A stretch of DNA of 36,992 bases, taken from NCBI GenBank assembly GCA_026416975.1, contig JAOAEC010000004.1, positions 1 to 36,992 on the forward strand. The letters are read 5' to 3'. The position numbers and the translations under genes are program-made. The first letter of the stretch is position 1; every line of letters begins with the position of its first letter. This document shows, in pieces, positions 15,060 through 23,113 of this stretch. The notes under the pieces are model-generated. The model saw only the letters and a program-made list of their open reading frames with translations, did no database searches and was not told the origin of the DNA. This DNA comes from Patescibacteria group bacterium (GTDB taxonomy: Bacteria; Patescibacteriota; Microgenomatia; UBA1406; GWC2-37-13).

Positions 15060-15560
15060 ATGACTAAAATTACTTTAGTCAAAGGCGATATTACCAAACA
15101 AAAAGTTGAGGCGATTGTTAATGCGGCTAACAAGACGCTTTTAGGCGGAGGAGGGGTTGATGGAGCGATTCATAAAGCCGCCGGTCCTGAACTACTTGAG
15201 GAATGTAAAAAATTAGGCGGGTGTCAGACTGGCGAAGCAAAAATCACTAAAGGATATAAGCTTCCAGCAAAATATGTTATCCATACAGTTGGACCGATTT
15301 TTGGAAAAGAAAACGGAAAAGAAGCAGAACTATTAGCTTCTTGTTATCGAAATTCTTTATTTTTAGCGAAAAAATATAAAATAAAAACAATTGCTTTTCC
15401 ATCAATATCAACTGGTGTTTATGGTTATCCAAAAAAAGAAGCGGCAGAGATTGTTATTAAAACCATTAAAGAGTTTATTAAAAATAACAACTGGTTTGAA
15501 GAGATAAGATTAGTAGTTTTTTCAAAGGAAAGCTATCAGATTTATAAAGAATTACTTTAA
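15060..15560 (+). CDS. Macro-domain protein (ADP-ribose related)
   Basis: A 166-aa stand-alone macro domain. The ADP-ribose binding loops are intact: [20 protein letters not shown] at residues 9-28, [14 protein letters not shown] at about 29-42, and [12 protein letters not shown] at about 118-129. The pattern matches MacroD/YmdB-type enzymes, which remove acetyl or ADP-ribosyl groups from ADP-ribose derivatives. It follows the broken HAD gene by five bases and may be the last gene of that operon. An AT-rich hairpin with a T-run follows it. Confidence 0.92.
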   Translation: MTKITLVKGDITKQKVEAIVNAANKTLLGGGGVDGAIHKAAGPELLEECKKLGGCQTGEAKITKGYKLPAKYVIHTVGPIFGKENGKEAELLASCYRNSLFLAKKYKIKTIAFPSISTGVYGYPKKEAAEIVIKTIKEFIKNNNWFEEIRLVVFSKESYQIYKELL

Positions 15561-15562
15561 TT

Positions 15563-15589
15563 TTAGTTTTCATAAAAAACTAAATTTTT
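15563..15589 (+). terminator. AT-rich terminator-like hairpin
   Basis: Arms ttagtttt (15563-15570) and aaaactaa (15576-15583) with a five-base loop are followed by ATTTTT. It begins three bases after the macro-domain stop. The stem is weak. Confidence 0.4.
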
Positions 15590-15637
15590 AATTGTTTATC
15601 TAGTGGTGAATTGGAAAAATAAAATAAAATATAAAAT

Positions 15638-16165
15638 TTACAAATCAATAATTTTTCCCTGATTGGTTTTTGTTTCGTATAAAGCAATAGTTTTTTGAAG
15701 AGTAATTTTGCCAAAAGCATAACCAGCGGTTGAGCCGGGATTAAGATGTAAAGTTTTGCCGATTTTTTCAATTAATGCTTGATGAGTATGGCCGGTAAAA
15801 ACTACATCATAAATCTGTGATTTTATTAATGAGTCAGTCAAAACTTTGCTTGAGCCATGATAGACTGCGATTTTTTTAGCACCAATTTCCAATTCAAAAC
15901 TTTCTTTATAAAACTCGATGTGCCAGTTTTCTTTTTCTTTTCTTTCAAAAAAACGAAAATGATCGCCTTCATCATTATTGCCAAAAACTGATTTTATCGG
16001 AATGGTTAATTTTGGTTTTAAAGAATAAATAAACTGAGGAACAAAAGGTGAGACCCAGTCGCCACAATGAATAATTAACTCTACTTTTTCTTTTTGAAAA
16101 AATTTAATGGCTTTTTCAACACTTTCTAATTGATCATGAGTATCAGAAAAAATACCAAGTTTCAT
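15638..16165 (-). CDS. YfcE/MJ0936-type metallophosphoesterase
   Basis: A 175-aa calcineurin-like phosphoesterase with every metal ligand visible: D8 and H10 in SDTH, D36 in HCGDW, N63 in FGNND, H103 in YHGSS, and H126/H128 in GHTH. The family cleaves phosphodiesters or phosphomonoesters using Mn or similar metals; no specific substrate can be assigned. Its ATG overlaps the stop of the double-Nudix gene by four bases, so the two are translated from one message. Confidence 0.9.
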   Translation of the reverse strand: MKLGIFSDTHDQLESVEKAIKFFQKEKVELIIHCGDWVSPFVPQFIYSLKPKLTIPIKSVFGNNDEGDHFRFFERKEKENWHIEFYKESFELEIGAKKIAVYHGSSKVLTDSLIKSQIYDVVFTGHTHQALIEKIGKTLHLNPGSTAGYAFGKITLQKTIALYETKTNQGKIIDL

Positions 16166-17046
16166 AAATTTATTTTATTATTTTTGATTTTTTTTAGCAC
16201 TTTTTTTGTGCCAAAGGCTAAATTTTTAGGAAGTTTGTTTATTGGAAACCAAGCGATTTTTTCTGCTTTTTCTGGTTCTAAAATTTTTGGTTTACCTTTG
16301 GTGATTTGACAAAGATAAAAAGGAACTAACCAGTGTTGATTTTCTTTTTTTAAGATATCGTCTAAGCAAAAAATCTGTTTTAAAATTTTTATTTCTATTC
16401 CTAACTCTTCTTTAATTTCTCTTTTTAAAGCATTTTCAGCGGTTTCTCCGTACTCAATCTGTCCACCTGGTAGTTTCCAAAGGCCTCTTTCATTTTTTGC
16501 TTTTTCCCCCCGAAGTTGAAGCAAAACCTCATTTTTTTCATTTAAAATTACTCCGGCGACTCCAACACCAACATAGTCAATTGAGGGAGTGCCAAAACGC
16601 AAGATTCTTTTTTGTTTTCTATATTCTTCTAAAAATTTTTCTAAAGTTTGCCATAAAGGTTTTGGCGGATTATTAATTGGATACCAATCCCAACCATAAC
16701 ATTTTTCCGGCTCTAAGTTTTTTGGTTTTTGATTAAGATCTAATAAGACACCTTCAAGATAAATGTTAATATGAGGAAGCACCTCAAAATTTTCATCAAT
16801 CCAAAAAGTTCGTCCAATTTTAACATCAAGACCAGTTTCTTCTTTTACTTCTCTTATCAAACAATCATTAATTTTTTCACCGATTTGAATATGGCCGCCG
16901 GGGATAAAATACTGATTATGCCCGGCAACATTTTTTCTTTTTCCTAAAAGAATATGTTCTTTGTTTTTAATTTTTTTAAAAATAACCGCATTGGCAGCTA
17001 CATAAGGCCGGTTTTCATTTTCTTTATCAAAAATAATTTTTTTCAT
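16162..17046 (-). CDS. Protein with two Nudix domains
   Basis: Two complete Nudix domains lie in tandem. The first box is GGHIQIGEK followed by REVKEETG (about residues 50-73); the second is GGQIEYGET followed by REIKEELG (about 195-218). Both keep the catalytic REUxEExGU pattern. I chose ATG 17046 (MKKIIFDKENEN), giving 294 aa: the 16 extra residues of the longer frame would be a hydrophobic stretch reading through a divergent promoter. Nudix enzymes hydrolyse nucleoside diphosphate derivatives. A double domain may act on two substrates or as an internal dimer. Confidence 0.85.
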   Translation of the reverse strand: MKKIIFDKENENRPYVAANAVIFKKIKNKEHILLGKRKNVAGHNQYFIPGGHIQIGEKINDCLIREVKEETGLDVKIGRTFWIDENFEVLPHINIYLEGVLLDLNQKPKNLEPEKCYGWDWYPINNPPKPLWQTLEKFLEEYRKQKRILRFGTPSIDYVGVGVAGVILNEKNEVLLQLRGEKAKNERGLWKLPGGQIEYGETAENALKREIKEELGIEIKILKQIFCLDDILKKENQHWLVPFYLCQITKGKPKILEPEKAEKIAWFPINKLPKNLAFGTKKVLKKIKNNKINL

Positions 17047-17053
17047 TAATAAA

Positions 17054-17061
17054 ATTATACT
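17054..17061. promoter_or_regulatory. Overlapping divergent -10 boxes (double-Nudix / 17066)
   Basis: Only 19 bp lie between ATG 17046 on the minus strand and ATG 17066 on the plus strand. TATAAT (17059-17054, minus) overlaps TATACT (17056-17061, plus). No good -35 boxes are visible, and the plus box is very close to its ATG, so this is tentative. Confidence 0.35.
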
Positions 17062-17065
17062 ATCT

Positions 17066-17515
17066 ATGAGGAAGAAAATAAAAATAATCACCATCTGTTC
17101 AAGCGCATCTTTTTATAAGGATGTTTTAAAAATCAAAGAAAAATTGGTTAAAAAAGGGTTTAAAGTTTTGGTTCCAATAACCGCTTATAAAATGAAAAGG
17201 AATAAAAATTTTAATGTTTGTGACTATAAACATTGGCATAAGGACCCAAAATTTTATCCGCTGAAAACAAAATTAATCAAAAATCATTTTCGAAAAATTG
17301 AGAAATCTGAGGCAATTTTAGTCGTCAATTTAGAAAAAAACGGGCAAAAAGGATATATCGGCGGAAATGTTTTAATTGAGATTGCCATTGCTTTTTATTT
17401 GAAAAAGAAAATTTTTATTTTAAATAGAATTAATGAAAATAATCCTTTTAAAGAAGAAATTTTAGCAATGAAGCCAGTTTTTCTCGAAGAGAAAATAGAA
17501 AATTTATCTTTTTAA
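17066..17515 (+). CDS. Nucleoside 2-deoxyribosyltransferase-like protein
   Basis: A 149-aa alpha/beta protein. It opens with a strand and small-residue loop, IITICSSASFYKDV, and has SEAILVVNL and GYIGGNVLIEIAIAF near residues 85-115. This layout occurs in the nucleoside 2-deoxyribosyltransferase/TIR-like fold, where the late Glu acts on the N-glycosidic bond; here the equivalent could be the Glu of LIEIA. The exact reaction is not certain. It sits head to head with the double-Nudix gene, in keeping with nucleotide salvage, and overlaps the convergent GNAT gene by 12 bases. Confidence 0.6.
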   Translation: MRKKIKIITICSSASFYKDVLKIKEKLVKKGFKVLVPITAYKMKRNKNFNVCDYKHWHKDPKFYPLKTKLIKNHFRKIEKSEAILVVNLEKNGQKGYIGGNVLIEIAIAFYLKKKIFILNRINENNPFKEEILAMKPVFLEEKIENLSF

Positions 17516-18040
17516 CATCATTTCTATTTCCGGTAGAGTTTTTCCACAAGGTAAATCATGAATTTCTTCTTTTACAATTTTACCAGTTTTTATAAAACCA
17601 AAAGATTGATAAAAATTAATAGCTTTTTGATTATAAGAGACAACATTGACATAAATATCTTTGTTTTTTTCTAACCATTTTAAAGCTTTTTTCATTAATT
17701 TTTTACCAATTCCTTTTCCTTGGAATTGAGGAAGAATATAGATAGCGCCAATCTCATTTTTTTTTACCCTTTTTGCCGTACAAAAACCAATGACTTGTTT
17801 ATTAATTTTTGCTATCCAAGTTTGAGAGTTGAAGGATTGGTTTTTTAAAGCTTCTTTTCTTTGATCAAGATATGTTTCAAAGTTTTTTTCTATCTCAATA
17901 AATCTTTCTAAAATATCTTTTTTAGTGATCCCTAATTTTTCATTTGGATAAGTATTAATCCAGGTAATTTTACGGACTTGATAAATTCCTTCAGCGTCTT
18001 TTGATTTAGCTAAAATAATTTTAAGTTTGCCTCTATTCAT
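17504..18040 (-). CDS. GNAT-family N-acetyltransferase
   Basis: The 178-aa form starting at ATG 18040 (MNRGKLKI) is preferred. The longer frame starting at 18094 would overlap the coding end of era by 41 bases and adds Arg-rich sequence with no family match. The motif FQGKGIGKKLMKKAL lies near residues 107-121 and QKAINFYQSFGF near 140-151. The N-terminal part (IYQVRKITWINTYPNE) resembles GNATs of the RimI/YhhY-like type. The acceptor is unknown. It lies 13 bases after era, probably in the same operon. Confidence 0.85.
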   Translation of the reverse strand: MNRGKLKIILAKSKDAEGIYQVRKITWINTYPNEKLGITKKDILERFIEIEKNFETYLDQRKEALKNQSFNSQTWIAKINKQVIGFCTAKRVKKNEIGAIYILPQFQGKGIGKKLMKKALKWLEKNKDIYVNVVSYNQKAINFYQSFGFIKTGKIVKEEIHDLPCGKTLPEIEMMLKR

Positions 18041-18053
18041 TTTAATATTGATT

Positions 18054-18926
18054 TTAAATATAAATCTCCTGCCAGTGCGGGTTGGTTTCAACAATTAGAT
18101 CTAAATAAATTTTTTTATTGGTTGCCAAAGCGATCTCTTTTCGGGCATAAGAGCCAATCTCTTTGATTTTTCGGCCGGCTTTGCCAATGATCATTCTTTT
18201 ATAGCGGTCGTTGGTCGTTAAAATTTTTGCTTTAATATACATTATCCCGTTTTTTCTTTCTGAAATTTCTTCAACAATCACTGTTGTCGTGTAAGGAATT
18301 TCTTCACCCATCATCAAAAAAATTTTTTCCCTGATTAACTCAGAGACAAAAGTTTTAGCATCGATATTCAAAAGAGGATAGGAGGCGCTATTAGTTATTT
18401 GATATTCGTTATCAGAATGTGATTCAGGTAAAATTTCAAAAATTTTATCAATAAGCGGTTTAATATGAAGTTTTTTTAAGGCAGAAATCTCAAAAAATAA
18501 CGGAATCTCATCTTTTAAAAACTCATACTGAGGCTTATAGGTTTTTTCAGTAATATCGATTTTGTTAATGACTAAAATTTTTGGTTTATTAATCTGGCGA
18601 ATAATTCCCAAAACTCTTGCTTCTTCAAAGTCGCGTTTTCTGGTGTGATCAACCATATAAATAACAACATCGACCTCTTCTTGGACTGCTTGTAAAGTTT
18701 TTTTATTGATATTTTCAGAAAGATGATCTTCAGTTTTTCTCATTAATCCCGGAGTATCAATAAAAATAATTTGACCTCTTTCATCTTGAAACAAAGCTTT
18801 AATTGGAAAGCGAGTCGTTTGCGGTTTTGGTGAGGTAATTGAAACTTTTTGGCCAATGAGATTGTTTAAAAAAGTTGATTTGCCGACATTTGGCCGACCA
18901 ATTAAAAGAACCCTACCGGATTTCAT
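18054..18926 (-). CDS. era: GTPase Era
   Basis: Era binds 16S rRNA near its 3' end and assists 30S subunit maturation. The G1 loop is GRPNVGKST (10-18), G3 DTPG (57-60) and G4 NKID (121-124). The C-terminal KH domain carries RMIIGKAGRKIKEIG (about 243-257). Length (290 aa) is standard. It is divergent from radC across an 85-bp gap. Confidence 0.96.
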   Translation of the reverse strand: MKSGRVLLIGRPNVGKSTFLNNLIGQKVSITSPKPQTTRFPIKALFQDERGQIIFIDTPGLMRKTEDHLSENINKKTLQAVQEEVDVVIYMVDHTRKRDFEEARVLGIIRQINKPKILVINKIDITEKTYKPQYEFLKDEIPLFFEISALKKLHIKPLIDKIFEILPESHSDNEYQITNSASYPLLNIDAKTFVSELIREKIFLMMGEEIPYTTTVIVEEISERKNGIMYIKAKILTTNDRYKRMIIGKAGRKIKEIGSYARKEIALATNKKIYLDLIVETNPHWQEIYI

Positions 18927-19011
18927 AAGGTAAATTTTAACACAAGAAACGAGTTTTATTATCTTTTTTATTAATATAAGAGGTTTTTGTTTTTGCTAAA
19001 ATGTTAATACA

Positions 19012-19683
19012 ATGGATAATAGATTAGGCCATCGACAAAGACTAAGACAAAGATTTTTAGTGGCAGGAATTGATAGTTTCTTAGATTACGAGATAGTTGA
19101 GCTTCTTTTAACTTTAGGAACCCCTAGAAAGGATTGCAAATCTCAAGCAAAAGAGTTGATAAAAAAATTCAAAACCTTAAATAATGTTTTGGAGGCAAGA
19201 GGAGAAGAGCTTCAAAAGATAAAAGGAATTGGGTCAAAAAACATCTTTGGTATTAAGTTTTTTCAACAACTTCTTAAAAGATATTATCAAAAAAAAATAG
19301 AAAAAAAACCAGTTTTAAATTCAGTTTCTCAAGTGGTTAGGTTTTTACAACAAAAAATTGCCGGTGAAAAAAGGGAGATTTTTTTTGGTTTGTTTTTAGA
19401 TTCCCGACAAAAACTTTTAAAAATAAGCGAGATTTCCATAGGGACGGTTGACTCAGGAATTGCTCATCCGCGAGAGGTTTTCAAAGAAGCAGTTGAGGTT
19501 TCTGCGAGTCAGATTATCTTAACTCACAATCATCCATCAGGCGAAGTAGAGCCATCAGAAGACGATTTAGAGACAACAAAAAAAATGATTGCTGCTGGGA
19601 AAATTTTGGGAATTGAGGTAATTGATCACATTATTGTTGGTAAAGATAACTATTTTAGTTTTAAAGAAAAAAATTTGATTTAA
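19012..19683 (+). CDS. radC: RadC-family JAB/MPN-domain protein
   Basis: The N-terminal half has a helix-hairpin-helix region (LQKIKGIGSKN near residues 68-77), as in other RadC proteins. The C-terminal JAMM metal site is THNHPSGEVEPSEDD (171-185), with H172, H174 and the downstream acidic residue. Length (223 aa) is normal. Despite the name its role in repair is not established. The sigma factor gene begins two bases after its stop codon, so the two may be cotranscribed. Confidence 0.94.
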   Translation: MDNRLGHRQRLRQRFLVAGIDSFLDYEIVELLLTLGTPRKDCKSQAKELIKKFKTLNNVLEARGEELQKIKGIGSKNIFGIKFFQQLLKRYYQKKIEKKPVLNSVSQVVRFLQQKIAGEKREIFFGLFLDSRQKLLKISEISIGTVDSGIAHPREVFKEAVEVSASQIILTHNHPSGEVEPSEDDLETTKKMIAAGKILGIEVIDHIIVGKDNYFSFKEKNLI

Positions 19684-19685
19684 TT

Positions 19686-20189
19686 ATGACAATAATTTCT
19701 GATAGAGAAATAATTTTAAAAATTAAAAATGGCGAGATTAATTATTTTGAGATTATTGTTAAAAAATACACCTCAAAAATTTATCAGTTGATAAAGACAA
19801 AAATTTTAATCAAAGAAGACGTTGAAGATTTAGTTCAAAACGCTTTTATTAAATTTTACAAGGCAATTAATCGTTTTAACGAAAAATTGCCGATTTTGCC
19901 ATATCTTTATCAGATTGCTAAAAACGAGCTGAAGATGTATTATCGTTCTAAAAAGAATTTTTTGCCATTAAAAGAAAATTTTAAAAATGAAGACGAAAGA
20001 AGTTTTTTTGAGAGATTTGAAAGAAAGGAAGATTATTTAAAAAAGTTAAAAAAAGAAGAAAAAGAGATGATAATGATGTTAGTTGACGGTTTTTCCTATA
20101 AAGAAATTGCTGAAAAATTTAAAAAGTCGTTAAATACGGTAAAATCAATTGTAAGAAGAGCTAGAAGAAAATTAATAATTAATAAATAA
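19686..20189 (+). CDS. ECF-type RNA polymerase sigma factor
   Basis: A 167-aa sigma-70 family factor of the ECF group. Region 2 includes EDVEDLVQNAFIKFYKAI (about residues 48-65) and the promoter-melting stretch PYLYQIAKNELKMYYR. Region 4 is a helix-turn-helix, FSYKEIAEKFKKSLNTVKS (about 139-157). It should direct polymerase to a small envelope-related regulon, probably including its own operon. The next gene encodes a small membrane protein, which is the usual position for an anti-sigma factor. Confidence 0.9.
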   Translation: MTIISDREIILKIKNGEINYFEIIVKKYTSKIYQLIKTKILIKEDVEDLVQNAFIKFYKAINRFNEKLPILPYLYQIAKNELKMYYRSKKNFLPLKENFKNEDERSFFERFERKEDYLKKLKKEEKEMIMMLVDGFSYKEIAEKFKKSLNTVKSIVRRARRKLIINK

Positions 20190-20198
20190 TAATTAATA

Positions 20199-20591
20199 AT
20201 GAATAAAGGAAAAAATCTTGAAAAAAAAATTTTAGATCGGGTTTATCGATTTGAAACAAAAAAAACAGTGGGCGAAATATTATTAAAAGGAGCGACATTC
20301 TTATTTTTAGGTTTCACGGTTTTTATCCTCGGGAGTATTTTTTATGAGATTTTAAAAGAGCAGACGACCTTTGATTTATTGGAGATTTTTAGCGAAGATT
20401 TTGAGGTGATAAAAAAATATTTTTTTGAGACAGTTTATATTTTTTATTTAGAGTTGCCGAAGATTATCTTAATTTTATTATTAATTTTGATATCAATCTT
20501 TTTTTATTTAAGCTGGCAGCTATTTAAAAATTTTAATAAAATTAAAAATAAAGTTATTAGTTTAATAAAATTTTGGCGGAGAAAAATATGA
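20199..20591 (+). CDS. Two-helix membrane protein, possible anti-sigma factor
   Basis: A 130-aa protein with a charged N-terminus (about residues 1-25), a membrane helix at about 30-50, a short outer loop, and a second helix at about 90-110, ending in a basic tail. No zinc-binding anti-sigma motif (HxxxCxxC) is present. Only its position, ten bases after an ECF sigma factor and overlapping the next gene by ATGA, suggests that it holds the sigma factor at the membrane. No domain is recognised. Confidence 0.65.
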   Translation: MNKGKNLEKKILDRVYRFETKKTVGEILLKGATFLFLGFTVFILGSIFYEILKEQTTFDLLEIFSEDFEVIKKYFFETVYIFYLELPKIILILLLILISIFFYLSWQLFKNFNKIKNKVISLIKFWRRKI

Positions 20592-21019
20592 AAAAGTTAG
20601 TTTTTATTATTTTTATTTTATTATTGGTTATTATTTTTTATTTTTTAAAAAACAAAAAAACAGATTTAAAAACATTGCCTAAAGTTTTAGAAAATAAATC
20701 AGACTTTTTAATAAAAAAAGAAAATTATCAGTCTGAAGAGAATACTTTTCAAAACATTAACCAAGGTTTAGCTTTAGAGATAATTGAGCCTAAAAATAAT
20801 ACTGTTGTTAGTGATCAAAGCTTAACAATTAAAGGAAGGACTAGCCCTAAAGTTGAGGTTTTTATTAATGAAAAAGAGTTGATTTCTGATGAAAAAGGAA
20901 ATTTTGAAGCAGTTTTAACTCTAGATGAGGGAGAGAATAGTATTAATGTAGTTGCTTCGGATAATAAAGGAAATTACGCGGAAAAAGAGGTGATAGTTAT
21001 TCTTGAGACAGTTAATTAA
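20588..21019 (+). CDS. Anchored protein with a bacterial Ig-like domain
   Basis: I chose ATG 20588, which overlaps the previous stop as ATGA; the TTG at 20573 would bury the start in the preceding gene. The 143-aa product has an N-terminal membrane helix (about residues 4-20), a linker, and a beta-rich domain from about 65 to 140 with the pattern IEPKNNTVVSDQSLTIKG and GENSINVVASDNKGN, typical of Ig-like (glucodextranase B-type) modules on bacterial surfaces. It is likely exported and anchored, acting in adhesion or as a sensor for the sigma operon. Confidence 0.75.
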   Translation: MKKLVFIIFILLLVIIFYFLKNKKTDLKTLPKVLENKSDFLIKKENYQSEENTFQNINQGLALEIIEPKNNTVVSDQSLTIKGRTSPKVEVFINEKELISDEKGNFEAVLTLDEGENSINVVASDNKGNYAEKEVIVILETVN

Positions 21020-21076
21020 TGAAACTTTTTTTAATTTTGAGCATATCTATATATAGTTAAAAATTTTTAAAAACCT

Positions 21077-21868
21077 ATGATAAAAAAAATATTTTTTCTT
21101 GTTTTATTGACAATTTTTATCTTTAATTCAGATGTTTATGCCAAATCCGTAAGAGGGATTATTAGAAATGAAGTTAAACCAACAATTCAGGCGATAAAAG
21201 AACAAACAAAAGAGCAGATAAGAGAAAGTTTAAATCAGGCAACCAATCAAGCAGAAAGAAACAAGATTAGAAACGAGATTCGAGAGAAAAACAAAGGATT
21301 GTTAGATCAAATTAAGAATCAAATAAAAGAAAAACTTCAGAATTTAAAATTTTCAGCAAGGATTGAGGGAAAAATTACATCTTTATCTAATAATTTAATA
21401 AACATTCAAGATGATAATGGTAAAAATTATATTGTCAATATTACTGAAAAAACTCAGTTAAGACGAAGATTTTGGGGAAAGGCAGAGTTATCAGAATTTG
21501 CTGTTGGTAATCGGGTAAAGGTGATTGGTCGGTATACTAATGAAGAAAAGACAATAATTGAAGCAGTCTTAATTCGCAATTTATCAATTCAAAGACGATG
21601 GGGAGTGTTTTTTGGTCAAGTGGTCACTATTTCAGAGAACTATCTGACTTTAAAAACGGTTAATCGAGGTGATTTAATAGTCTATTTAACTAACGAGACA
21701 AGATTAAAAAACAGAAAAGGGGGAACAATTAAATGGAGTGAGATTCAGATCGGGCATAAAATAAGAGTTAAGGGAGTTTGGGACAGGGATCTAAAAGAGA
21801 TAAGAGAGACTGAGGAAGTAAAAGATTTTTCCTTACCGTTTTTGCCAACTATAACAAAAACAGAATAA
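21077..21868 (+). CDS. Exported protein with coiled coil and DUF5666-like repeats
   Basis: A 263-aa protein with a signal peptide (MIKKIFFLVLLTIFIFN, cleavage likely after VYAKS), a highly charged helical stretch at about residues 30-90 that could form a coiled coil, and two beta-rich repeats of about 75 residues. Each repeat has the form of an OB-like DUF5666 unit: GKITSLSNNLINIQDD... and GQVVTISENYLTLKTV..., with an RVKVIGRY/RVKG segment. It is probably periplasmic or surface-exposed. The gene follows the sigma/Ig operon after 57 bases without a clear terminator. Confidence 0.7.
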   Translation: MIKKIFFLVLLTIFIFNSDVYAKSVRGIIRNEVKPTIQAIKEQTKEQIRESLNQATNQAERNKIRNEIREKNKGLLDQIKNQIKEKLQNLKFSARIEGKITSLSNNLINIQDDNGKNYIVNITEKTQLRRRFWGKAELSEFAVGNRVKVIGRYTNEEKTIIEAVLIRNLSIQRRWGVFFGQVVTISENYLTLKTVNRGDLIVYLTNETRLKNRKGGTIKWSEIQIGHKIRVKGVWDRDLKEIRETEEVKDFSLPFLPTITKTE

Positions 21869-21889
21869 AAAGATGTAAACTAATTTAAT

Positions 21890-22549
21890 ATGAATAAAAA
21901 AATTATTCTGATTATAATCATAGTTCTTTTATTTTTGATATTTTTTGGGTGGATTATTTTTAAAAGAGAAAAAAAGACGGTTGGTGACGTTGATAAGGTG
22001 ATTAATGTTTTTTTTACAGCAGAAACATTATATTTAAAAGCAAAAAGACAGATAACTTATGCTGATGGAAAAAAAGCAGAACCGAATCAGATAGAGGTTT
22101 GGATTAAAAATGGTAAGATCAGAGAAGATATTTATAATAAAGGAGAAAAAGTTTATACTTATCTTTCTCAAGATGATGATAAAGTAATCGCTTACAATTT
22201 TAAGAAAAAAACAAAAGAAATATCTCCTGCAGATAAAAAGTATTATCTTTCTGGTTTTCAGAAACCCGCGATTGGTTCAATAAAAATAGGTGAAGATGAA
22301 AAAAATAGATGCTCACTTTATGATTATCAGATTGATACTATTTTAGCGGCGCCTGGATCAACTTATTCTTATTATTTAAAAAACAGAATATACTGTGTTA
22401 ATGATTATCGGATGGTATATTTTAAAAATTATGGTGGTGGATTAGTTGATGGAAAAAAGCCAACTTCGTTTGAAGAAGATAGATTTGAGATTCAGACGAT
22501 TAAATTAAATATTCCTATTGATTCGGCTGTTTTTAAAAATCCATTTTAA
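21890..22549 (+). CDS. Membrane-anchored protein, possibly LolA-like fold
   Basis: A 219-aa protein with one N-terminal membrane helix (about residues 4-23) and a beta-rich exported domain. The pattern of alternating strands (IEVWIKNGKIREDIY, VYTYLSQDDDKVIAYNF) and the ending SAVFKNPF are reminiscent of LolA-like outer-membrane carrier folds, but no signature proves it. Two Cys (CSLYDY, IYCVND) may form a disulfide. It starts 21 bases after the DUF5666-like gene and is likely in the same operon. Confidence 0.6.
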   Translation: MNKKIILIIIIVLLFLIFFGWIIFKREKKTVGDVDKVINVFFTAETLYLKAKRQITYADGKKAEPNQIEVWIKNGKIREDIYNKGEKVYTYLSQDDDKVIAYNFKKKTKEISPADKKYYLSGFQKPAIGSIKIGEDEKNRCSLYDYQIDTILAAPGSTYSYYLKNRIYCVNDYRMVYFKNYGGGLVDGKKPTSFEEDRFEIQTIKLNIPIDSAVFKNPF

Positions 22550-22571
22550 TTTATAAGTTAATTATTTTTTT

Positions 22572-22706
22572 ATGAAAATTATCAAAAAAATAATTGATCT
22601 TTTGAGACGGCTTGGTATTTTAAAGGTAGGAGGAGAAGTTAATACCTATAAAAGCGCAAAAGATTCAGGATATAAAATCGATCCTCTTGAAAAACATAAT
22701 CGCTAA
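22572..22706 (+). CDS. Small basic protein (44 aa), unknown
   Basis: An ATG-started frame, MKIIKKIIDLLRRLGILK, followed by GGEVNTYKSAKDSGYKIDP and a short tail. The N-terminal 18 residues would form an amphipathic basic helix. It starts 22 bases after the previous gene in the same direction. Coding potential is uncertain: composition fits neighbouring genes, but I do not recognise a family. Confidence 0.45.
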   Translation: MKIIKKIIDLLRRLGILKVGGEVNTYKSAKDSGYKIDPLEKHNR

Positions 22707-22763
22707 TTTTTTTTTACTTCTTTTTTGATAAAATATTGCTAATAACGAATTTATCTAACCTTT

Positions 22764-22868
22764 TGTTATAAAGAAGGTTATCAAAGCCGTTCAGAAGCAG
22801 TCAGAAGAGAAAAATTTTTAAAATCAGGTCAAGGACGATTATGGTTAGATAAAATGGGAATTAAATAA
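22764..22868 (+). pseudogene. GIY-YIG endonuclease C-terminal remnant
   Basis: The frame reads CYKEGYQSRSEAVRREKFLKSGQGRLWL and ends at a TAA. This matches the end of small GIY-YIG proteins (S-xEA-xRREKxLKSGxGR). The N-terminal half with the GIY and YIG strands is absent and upstream stops close the frame. It ends five bases before tRNA-Gln, which may indicate insertion or deletion beside the tRNA. Confidence 0.65.
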
Positions 22869-22873
22869 ACAAT

Positions 22874-22947
22874 TGGGAGATCGTCTAACGGTAGGACAGC
22901 AGCCTTTGGAGCTGTTTATCTTGGTTCGAATCCAAGTCTCCCAGCCA
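22874..22947 (+). tRNA. tRNA-Gln (anticodon TTG)
   Basis: Acceptor TGGGAGA/TCTCCCA, D-stem GTCT/GGAC, anticodon stem GCAGC/GCTGT with loop CTTTGGA (anticodon TTG), and a T-arm with loop TTCGAAT. Discriminator G is followed by an encoded CCA, unlike the three other tRNA genes here. A GC-rich hairpin island follows after about 20 bases. Confidence 0.94.
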
Positions 22948-22964
22948 GTAAGAATTAGAAAGAG

Positions 22965-23050
22965 GTCGGGAGGTAGCGCTTGCCGCGCCCGCCTCGGCGG
23001 CAAGCGCGTCAAATCCGCCTTTTTTGAAACTTGCGGACAGCCGCCGAAAA
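22965..23050. other. GC-rich island with 11-bp hairpin
   Basis: Downstream of tRNA-Gln the DNA turns abruptly GC-rich. A perfect 11-bp inverted repeat (gcgcttgccgc, 22976-22986; 22997-23007) encloses a ten-base loop. The words ccgcgcc and gcctcg also occur in the other two islands. Open frames through here are artefacts of composition. As with the first island, it follows a tRNA gene in the direction of transcription. Confidence 0.55.
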
Positions 23051-23113
23051 AGAAGGAAGAAAAAACGCAAAAATTTTAAATAACTTTTATAAATCTCAAA
23101 TGGCGCAACCGGT

